Position numbers and translations under genes: made by a program | Part shown: positions 56,021 to 64,000 of the stretch, one piece after another | Position numbering within the stretch: position 1 is the stretch's first letter | Layout of the letters: every line of letters begins with the position of its first letter | From: Ipomoea triloba | Lineage: Eukaryota > Streptophyta > Magnoliopsida > Solanales > Convolvulaceae | DNA length: 64,000 bases | Reading direction: 5' to 3' | NCBI RefSeq assembly: GCF_003576645.1 | Contig: NC_044923.1 | Coordinates: 15,977,773 to 16,041,772, forward strand | Notes under the pieces: generated by a model | Databases searched by the model: none | What the model was told of the DNA's origin: nothing | The model's input: the letters and a program-made list of their open reading frames with translations, nothing else

Positions 56021-57063
56021 ATATGGGTTGTGAATTATGATGTTCCTTCTCGTGGTTGATCTTCGACGAAAGTCCACTAAAAATGAATATTCTGTATATT
56101 AAAAATGAACTTTATGATGTTCTTTCTCGTGGTTGATCTTTGACGAAAGTCTCGTTATGTTATAGTATGAGTTATACCCAGGTTGTTCTGGGTAACCCAC
56201 ATCTTCACCCATAACAACACTTGAACCCTTGACCCTTCAATTAATTTAACACTATTGAAACCAACTATGCTAAAGACACATATTGAATTTCTTTATATAA
56301 TTATATATTTATATAGATTATTCACAAACATTATATATATAATTTATTTATATTACATGTATTACAACTTTTAATTAATACAATTAATTGTATCTTTATA
56401 TAAATATTAATAACAAATTTATTTATTATATAAACTATATAGAGTTATAAACTATATATTTTATAAACTTAATAACTTAATAATAGAGTTAATACCACAA
56501 ATGATCCTCTAACTATTGGGCTAGTACTCTTTCTAGTCCTCGACTTTCAATTCGACCGTAAATGGTCCTTTGAGTTTCATTTTTTACCACAAATAATCCT
56601 CAGTTAAAATTTCTATTAAATAGGTGTTAAATCTATGAGTAATATTGTCAAATTGATTAATATTATCATGATTACTTCTTTTTGAGAATTATATGACAAC
56701 ATAATTAATTTCAAACATTAATAAACATTAAGTTAATCAATATAAAAACAAAATAAACATGACAAATTACATAAATGAACAAATTAAATAAAAATCAATG
56801 ATTAATTTTAGTAATTTGTACTTGATTAATTATATTAATTCTACGGTGACGGCCTTCAATTATGTCCCAAACAAAATGTTTGATCGATTAATGAAGAGTG
56901 AAAACTATTAATTGGCCATGTATGAACAACCATGAAAATGATGGAAGCAAGATTTTTGAAAAAAATTTCTTCCATTTTAATCTATTGGTTAAATATAAAA
57001 AATAGATAGATCTAATATTTTTTTTTGGTGCTGAAGAGGGGCTAAGCCCCGGTGAGAGAAAAA

Positions 57064-60000
57064 CTAGCGAATCCTCCTTGTTGCGATGTTCATGGCGTCC
57101 CTGGAGAGGATGTCAATGACCCCATCAGGTGGGCGATTAATGATTAAAGTCCCCCAGTGGTTGTCTTGTCCCATGTTCGCGAGGTAGTCGGCACATTGCT
57201 TTCCTTCTCTGAATACATGTGCCAACTCTAACTCTTGAATTTTACTCAAAAGGAATTTGCAGTCCGCGATTAAGGTGTCGGCTTCCGGTCGCGAATCTGC
57301 GTCTTTGCTTAAGGCTTGAATCATAGCATTAGAGTCCGTTTCCACAATGAGTTTCTTGAGCCCCCGGTTTACTGCGATCTTTAGACCTTCCCGGAGACCC
57401 CACAACTCAGCAATGAAACTATTTGCCACCCCAATTTTTGAAGTGAACCCCACGACCCATGACCCAAGGTGATCACGGAAAACCCCCCCTGCGCTCGCTA
57501 AGCCTGAAGTCGCTTTTCTGGCTCTATCAGTATTGAGTTTAATGAATCCCTGCCGTGGCGGAGACCAGTTAACCCAAACCTGAATACCTCGCATGGGGCC
57601 GAACCTTCTGATCAAGATGTCCTGAGCTTCCTAGGCTTCCTGACTCGCTTTTTGGTAGATCACGCTTGCAGGAATGAGGGAGCTATTGAACACGAACTGG
57701 TTTCTGGCCTTCCATAAGTTCCAGAGGACGCACGGGAAGAAGGAGCTCCAATTGTTGTTCTTGGAACCGCCCCTTGTACCTGTGCAGTTTTCTTCAATCC
57801 ATCTTGCAAGAGGAACGTGTGAACTCGCGTTGAATCCTGCTGGACAATTAACCAACCTCCAACAATCAACGGCCACATGACAGCGTCGAAAGATGTGGTC
57901 CAAAGTTTCGTCTCCTTCATCGCAATTTGGGCAGTCACCTTGTGTCGCTAACCCTCTTTTCCGCCTTTCTGAGTTGACAAGCAGACCGTTGTGAATGATT
58001 TTCCAAATGAACAATTTCACGCGTTCGGTGCACTTGATTTTCCACACCCAACCATAAGGCCCCTCTTCATCCTGATTACCTGCAATAAGAGAATAAGCCG
58101 ACTTAACTGAGAAGAGACCCGTACCTGAGCGCGACCATGAACGCGTATCAGCTTGGTCGTCTCTGACCGGGATCGGAGAGGCACGGATGACATTAAGAAT
58201 GCCTTCGGGGACGAGATCTGCAAGAGCATTGACATCCCAGTTTCTATCGCGGCCAATGAATTGGTTGACAAGAACATTGCTGCTATTTCTCGGAACCTGT
58301 ACGTTGGGGTAAGTCGCGATAGGCTTGTCCCCCACCCACCAATCATGCCAAAAGTTGACCGTCGATCCCGAGCCGATCTTCCATTTCACTCCTTTTTCGA
58401 GTACCTCCTTGCCTTTCATGATGCTACGCCAACCCCAAGAGCAATTGTGCTTGTTAGTGTTAAGTAAGGCACCATTACTCCCGTATTTCTCCTTCATAAC
58501 TTGAACCCAAAGTTTGGTCTCATTGGTCAACATTTGCCAACTCAATTTCGTAAGAAAGGCCATATTAAAATCCCTCGCTCTCCTTAGACCCAGGCCCCCC
58601 TCATCACGGGGTTTGCACACCTCCGCCCAACTGACTGTGTGTATTTTCCTTGTGTCCTCGGAATGTCCCCATAAGAAGTTCCTGCAGATTTTATCAATTT
58701 CGCTACAGGTACTTACCGGAAGTGCCATTGATTGCATGGTATACGTCGGAATCGTGGCGAGGGCCGATTGAATAAGAACTCTCCTTCCTGCCATGCTAAG
58801 AGAATCGGCTTGCCACATGGCGAGCTTCTTTCTCATTTTATCAATCACGTAATTGAACGTCTGTTTCGACACCCTCTTGTTAAGAATGGGAATTCCGAGG
58901 TAGGAGTCCAAGTGAGCCGAAAGGGGGATGCCCATACATTCCGCAATACGACGCTTCGTACCTGCATTAGTGTTGGGTGAGCAAAAAATCTGAGATTTGG
59001 TAAAATTTACCTTCAACCCTGAGTCCTTGCTGAGTTTGTGTAGGCACTCCATCATTTTGTTGGCTTGGTGTTCTGTAGCTTCACCAAAGAGCATTAAATC
59101 GTCGGTGAAGAAGAGGTGAGATATACCCGTCCCTCCTCTAGAGATGTGGATGGGTTTCCAATCTCCTAGAGAAACCTCTTTATGGATATCGAATGCAAGT
59201 CTCTCCATGACAAGGTTGAAAAGGTAGGGTGCAAGGGGGTCCCCCTGCCTGAGACCGCGGTCGGGTTTAAAAGCTGGTAACCGGCCACCGTTCCAGATAA
59301 TAGAAATGTCGCATTCCTTGGGGAAGCCAAAACCCTCCAGCGTATCTCCCAAAAACTCCCAGTCGACACTATCGTAAGCTTTCTGGAGGTTAATTTTAAC
59401 CGCCATAAGCCGCTTCTTACCCTTTCTTTTGTGCATGTTATGGATAATCTCCTGAGTGAGAATCACATTGTCGAGCGTCGATCGACCCGGCAGGAAGCTG
59501 TTTTGGTGGGGTCCGATCAGATTACACATGATGGGTCTCATTCTGTTAACTAAAACTTTAGAGATAACCTTGAAAGCCACATTTAATAAGGTAATGGGTC
59601 TAAAGTCCGCAGCCGTCTCCGGGGTATCTTTTTTCGGGATCAGAGTCATGCATGCTTGTAAGAGGGACTTGTGAACCATACCTGTTTCCAGCGCTTGGTT
59701 TACCATGTCAGTTAAGACTGTACCCACCTCTTCCCAAAAATGCTGATAGAAAATAGCCGGTATCCCATCCGGGCCAGGGCTACCATATTTCTTCATGCCA
59801 AACACCGCCTTTTTAACTTCGTCGATTGTGACCCTCCCACACAGCCTGTTCGCTTGTTCCGTAGTTATTTTGCGGCTCGGCTCAATATGGGTAAGGTTCC
59901 CTCCATCTTCTCTAGGCAACCTGCAAAAGAAGGAAACATAGTAATTAATAATATGGTTAGACACGGTTGTGGGTTCATCCGTCCAACTTCCTTGGATTTT

Positions 60001-61131
60001 CAAGAATCGGACCCGACCCCTGTTCCTTTTAATCACCGTTGCTGTGTGGTAGAACCGGGTGTTCCTGTCCCCATCTCTAATCCAGTCTTTTCTCGATTTC
60101 TGGAACCATAAAGCTTCTTCTTGGTCAAGAACATCGTTAAGTTCTCTAATGAGCTTTCTTTTAAGGGCCTGAAGGCTAGCTGACGATGTGTAACTCGACG
60201 CCTGTTGAATTCCTAAAATTCTCGCTTCCAAATGCCTCTTTCTGTTGAAGATATTACCAAAAACATTCCTATTCCACGAAAAACTCTGTTCAGTGATGTC
60301 CGTAATAATATCGGCCATGCTACGGTCCCTGACCCTGGTGGCGTCTTTCCAGATTGTACCATAGTCTTCTCTAGTCAACCAAACTACTTCGAACCGCCTT
60401 GGACGAGTATTCTGGTTAGGGGGTATACCGGTCGCGTCCATAAAGAGGATTGGATTATGATTTGAGCATAACCTTGGTAGAACGACAGTTTTTCCCTCCG
60501 GGAAAGCCAATTGAGCTTCCGTATTCCAAAGAGCTCAATCCAATCTACGCATTTGAGTTACCCTGTTCCCCACAGACCTACACCACGTGAACTTGGGCCC
60601 TGCATGCCCAGGGTCGAACAGGCCACAACTACTATATGCATCAAAACATCTTTGTAAGCTCGTGTTGCAAATAGACTCACTACCCCATTGTTCCTCTCCC
60701 GAGGCGATGTCATTCAGGTCCCCTATGACAATCCAAGGTCCTTGCAAGTTATCCCCCAAGTCCTTACAATTATCCCAGAACCTTTTCTTTGCCACCAGAT
60801 TTGGTCTGACGTAAGCAAAGGTAAAAAACATATCAACTAAACCTATCTTGACTCTAGTATGAATGGACTGCGAAGAATGACCAATCACTTCCAGATTGAT
60901 GTATTCGTGCTTCCAGAATAAGAGTAAGCCTCCTGCATCACCCAACGGTTCAACAAGAAAATGTTTAGTATAACCAAGACGGCTAACAAGGTTAATCATC
61001 CCTTGAGCTTTAGGGGAGCGGATCTCCAAGAGACATAAGGCATCAGCTTTGGACGTGTTAAGCAACTCTTTCACGTGCTTTTTGACCCGCCCATTGACAA
61101 TGCCCCTACAGTTCCAGGAGAGGATCTTCAT
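57064..61131 (-). pseudogene. LINE ORF2: endonuclease, reverse transcriptase, RNase H
   Basis: One frame of about 1355 codons from the ATG at 61131 (MKILSWNCRGI) is open except for TGA at 60535-60537 and TAG at 57631-57633. Domains: APE-type endonuclease (WNCRG, LLEIR, VIGDLNDI, FTWCR), reverse transcriptase (GSPGPDGIPAIFY, DFRPITLLNV, GLRQGDPLAPYLF), zf-RVT (WKIKCTERVKLFIWKI, CPNCDEGDETLDHIF) and RNase H (LNTDRARKATSGLASAGG, ELWGLREGL, ETDSNAM). Key residues are changed: the endonuclease SDH motif is SNH (60460-60462), RT motif A has KINLQKAYD with N for the catalytic D (59389-59391), and the FADD box reads FTDD (59104-59106). No frameshift is seen. It is inactive by these substitutions. Confidence 0.92.
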
Positions 61132-61941
61132 TGATCACCCATGGCAGACGAAGAGGTTTGACAAACGCCCTCTCCAGGCGTGGAACCATTCGGAGTCCCA
61201 AGACCATTAGTGCCTTGATTACTGCTACGTTGGAAGTTCGGTGCAGACTGCGTACTGCCGAACGTGAACACTCTAGCCGATGAATTTTGATTAAGCCAAG
61301 CATTGTTCATACGGCCGTCTGGAGCTGCCGAACGCCCTCCACTTCCCCCACCTCTATGCATGCTACGTCCCTGGGAATGCATGCCTCCCCTTTTGTTATT
61401 CTGCTGTCTCGAACTGGAGGCAGTAGCATTAGGTGGTCTTGAGGCGTTGGGGTTATTCAAGTTCGTTCTAGGATTTGCCACTCCACGAGCCACCTGCGAA
61501 GACACGGGGACAGAGTTAACTCTTGCTTCATCATTAACGGGAGCCTTACCTTTTCCTTTAGCGTTATTGCGGTTAGCGTTCTGAGAGCCAGCCCTCCCTC
61601 CCAACACCTCGTAGCGGTTGGCATTGTTGCGCGTCTTCGGAGTCTGGTTCTTGTCATGGAGATGGTCCTTGGTCTGTCCACTCGGTTTCTTTTTCCTGGT
61701 AACGAGCATCCATGAACCCAGGGGACGTTTTTCAGGGATTGTATCAACCTTTTGGGGAGTCGAATTCATCTCCCCCGTCTGTGTCGCAGGAGTCGATTGC
61801 TGCGGCTCATCATGTTCTGCTTCCGGTGTGGCGTTCAAGTCCATGCTTGATGTTTCGGTCGTCTTCGCCTTATTGAGCGGGCAGGTTTGTTCCCTGTGAC
61901 CAACCAAGCCACACAAAAAACACACGACGTGTAACCCTTCA

Positions 61942-63742
61942 TGTTGGTCCCAAGGGGATGGGGTACAAGTCTAGAGGGGGGGGGTGAATAGACTTGTATA
62001 AGATTTTGCAAATCTTTTCGACCTCTCGTGTGTATTGAACTTAGGATGTTTAGGTTCGATACCTCACGAGGTGAAGACAAAGTTTTATGCGCAGCGGAAA
62101 TATTATCCCCTTTTTGGTTAGCACGAGTTTGGGTTAGTTCGAGAGGTGTGATTATATGCAGTGCAATCGAGAAGTTAGCGAGAGATAAAAACAGAAAGTA
62201 AATGCAAGAGAGATTTTTAAGTGGTTCGGCCAACCCGCCTACTTCCACTCTTCTTCCAGAAACTCCCTGGAAGGATTGCACTAAAAACTTCCCTTTCTAG
62301 TACAATATCGAGCGCTTGAGCTTTGATCACGAAGCCCGCCTCAAGCCTCAGGTTTTTCGCCCCGCTTCTTGTTACTCCACCTCTCGAGCACTTGACCTTT
62401 GATCACCAAGCCCGCGTCAAGCCTCAGGATCTTCACAAGACAGCTCCCAGGTTACTCCGCCTCTCCAAGGTCTTTCTCCCCGCTTCCAGCTACTCCACCT
62501 CTCGAGCACTTGACCTTTGATCACCAAGCCCGCGTCAAGCCTCAGGTTTCTTTCACTCGGACAGCTGCCAGGTTACTCCACCTCTCTTGCTTAATCCAAA
62601 GCAAGGTGTTTTTGGTTGTCACAGTTGAATGTAACAGACTCCAATCTGACCACAAGCTATCGTTGAATCAACTTTGATGTAGAGCAGCTTTGGTCACCTT
62701 CTGGATGTATGACAGTTTAGCTTTGTAACTCTCTTCGAACACTAAGATGTGTTCTCTCGCTGTATTGAATATCAGGATGATATTCCAAGTTAAGCACTTT
62801 GCACTGGAACGTTTTTATCAGACACCTCTTGTTAACCTCTTGACCTCTTTTACAACCCCCGTTTCTTCTGTGTCTTTACGTCCTTATATATGAGAGTAGA
62901 AGAATAGTTCCGTTGGAGGGAAAACTATTCCGTTTGAAATTGGTCTCCCACGCCGAACATGGGTCTTTGCACAATTTCAGCATTTTTCATGGAGTAGTGG
63001 TCTTGTAACTTGAGCCTTTTGTTTTGTAGTGAATATTCCATATTCCACTTTCTTGAGTTCATGCTTCACTTGCTTCTTTTGGATAAAGTTACTCTTTTTA
63101 TGTTCCCATCATTCCTTGTTTGGGGAATCTGACCACTTCAGGATTGGTGCACTTCTTGACCGTTTGTGGTGGAGGTCTGACGTGTCATCCACTTCCGTCC
63201 ATTTTGAAACCTCCCGCTCAGCACCTCTTCAATATTTTATCTCCATGATATTCTTCTTCTCCAAACTTAGAGTATTTTATCTGCACATGTTGACTAACAT
63301 TCAGCCTCTTGGAGAAGTGCCGGTTTATCGAGACCATAAAAGATGTCTCGACCACTTGATGTTTCAATCCCATGTATCGAGAGGTCTATCTCTCGAATAT
63401 TCTTTACGTCTCGAACTCGATAGGTATATCGAGAGGTCCTTACCTCTCGAACTTGGCTTGTGTCTGGAGACTTAGTTGATGTCTCGTAGACCCTTATTCC
63501 TCCAGAGTTGTCTCGTGCCTGCTTCTGATCTATCTGTTTGCTTACAACACGAAAACTTCTAAGTTGTTCAAACAAGTTTACCTTAAGCTTAAATATTTCC
63601 CGAGTTGAGCTCAAATTACCCGGTTGTATTTTCGCTCTTAGTTTACTTATCGAACTTACATTGTTTTGCCTATGTATCGAGACTTGGGGATTCTTACTTA
63701 ACAGTTGGTATCATCAAAACCTATTACATGATGTTCCTAACA
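61942..63742 (-). mobile_element. Solo LTR (SIRE-like Copia type) in LINE ORF1
   Basis: This 1801-bp insertion has ends TG...CA (minus strand: TGTTAGGAACATCATG to GGACCAACA) and a 5-bp duplication TGAAG (CTTCA at 61937-61941 and 63743-63747 on the plus strand). There is no gag or pol and no second LTR. Read on the minus strand, TTTTGATGATACCAA near the start and GGGGGGGTGAATAG near the end are words typical of long SIRE/Maximus LTRs. A TATATAAG box on the minus strand is at about 62883-62890. Confidence 0.8.
62318..62605. repeat. Tandem repeats inside the solo LTR
   Basis: Three to four units of about 75-120 bp share GAGCACTTGACCTTTGATCA, CCAAGCCCGCGTCAAGCCTC and CAGGTTACTCCACCTCTC. They lie in the R/U5-side half of the LTR (minus orientation). 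Confidence 0.75.
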
Positions 63743-64000
63743 CTTCATACTCCACAAATTGGATCTCATCTTGCACCCAAATTTCGGTCACCAGTGGTTG
63801 ATCCAGGTCTACCTCCACTGCTGCTCTCGCGAAGCGCCCTCTTTTTCTTGTTGCCGTCGTTCGGTCTAGTTTAAGAGGTTTTCCAATGTTTTCGAGGATC
63901 ATTTTCACAACATCATCCCTGAAATATTCTGGGTAGAGATTCGGCAATCTGACCCACACTGCCATTTTTGAAAGTTTTGCTGTTCTTGGTTTGAACTTTG

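Larger units (their letters stand above)
53926..57018. other. Intergenic stretch with small foldbacks, no gene
   Basis: AT-rich throughout. Contains the foldbacks at 54576-54815 and 55845-56020. TCATCAATAAGC(C)TATACAAA is repeated about three times at 55180-55275, and AAAATGAATATTCTGTATATT with GATGTTC(C/T)TTCTCGTGG is duplicated at 55965-56150. About 56483-56640 recalls one arm of a foldback (ACCACAAATGATCCTC). Confidence 0.5.
57019..64000 (-). mobile_element. Near-complete L1-type LINE, running off the right edge
   Basis: The 3' end is at a short A run (T-run 57018-57027), followed inward by a 3' UTR with GAGGGGCTAAGCCCC. ORF2 (57064-61131) and ORF1 (61128 to beyond 64000) follow on the minus strand. 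A solo LTR (61942-63742) interrupts ORF1. The 5' end and target duplication lie outside the window. Confidence 0.9.
61128..64000 (-). pseudogene. LINE ORF1 (DUF4283 plus zinc knuckle), split by a solo LTR
   Basis: The N-proximal part (64000-63748) shows the DUF4283 RNA-binding domain: MAVWVRLPNLYPEYF, KPLKLDRTTATRKRGRFAR, VEVDL, and FVEYE at the break. After the insertion (63742-61942) it resumes as EGLHVVCFLCGLVGHREQTC, a CCHC zinc knuckle. A long G/N/S/Q-rich basic tail follows to the stop at 61128. The stop overlaps the ORF2 start as ATGA. Without the insertion the visible part reads in one frame across the TGAAG duplication. The start is outside the window. Such proteins coat LINE RNA. 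Confidence 0.85.

Noticed and set aside
57660..60465. Several plus-strand frames
   Set aside because: They are antisense shadows of the minus-strand LINE ORF2.
61303..61899. Plus-strand frames of 93 residues
   Set aside because: They are antisense to the ORF1 basic tail of the LINE.

Overview
The window is nuclear DNA of a flowering plant, probably an asterid eudicot. The evidence is spliceosomal introns with GT/AG borders, plant-specific gene families (DUF1645, the invertase/pectin methylesterase inhibitor fold, a plant-type GRF zinc finger) and a dense, nested population of plant transposable elements. The species cannot be fixed from the sequence. Two single-n positions (1217 and 42260), each beside a long homopolymer, mark weak points in the assembly.

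Ordinary host genes are few. (1) The last seven exons of a type II pantothenate kinase (+, 1649-4607); its first two visible exons also occur as an identical upstream copy (392-1175), which may be an assembly artefact. (2) A single-exon DUF1645 protein (-, 9281-9985). (3) A two-exon invertase/pectin methylesterase inhibitor-like secreted protein (+, 33999-35453). (4) A small single-pass membrane protein (-, 43698-44228). A possible 56-residue secreted peptide gene (6366-6603) is speculative.

Most of the rest is mobile DNA. The centrepiece is at 17.7-27.7 kb. A Copia LTR retrotransposon (239-bp LTRs, 5-bp target duplication, decayed pol) holds a nested 5.5-kb Mutator-like element (MULE, 18871-24413) with 194-bp terminal inverted repeats and a perfect 9-bp target duplication. 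The MULE carries two convergent genes: a broken transposase running in from the right terminus, and an intact two-exon GRF zinc-finger/coiled-coil/membrane-anchor protein running in from the left. This layout resembles mudrA/mudrB of maize MuDR, but the second gene is of a different type. At least three short elements in the window share the MULE terminus GAGTTAATT and 9-bp target duplications.

The right end is dominated by LINEs. A 5'-truncated L1-type LINE lies at 49980-53914 (+) with an 11-bp target duplication. A near-complete LINE starts at 57.02 kb and runs past the right edge (-). Its ORF2 is open apart from two stops and several catalytic substitutions, nearly all C-to-T or G-to-A changes. 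Its ORF1 is split by a 1801-bp solo LTR (61942-63742).

Between these lie hAT elements with 8-bp target duplications, tRNA-derived SINEs with 9-17-bp duplications, several foldback/MITE families (some with internal minisatellites), a head-to-tail LTR array (39.5-41.1 kb) and a Gypsy-type LTR (37.4-38.9 kb). The history is one of insertion into insertion: MULE in Copia, foldbacks in hAT, SINE in intron, solo LTR in LINE.
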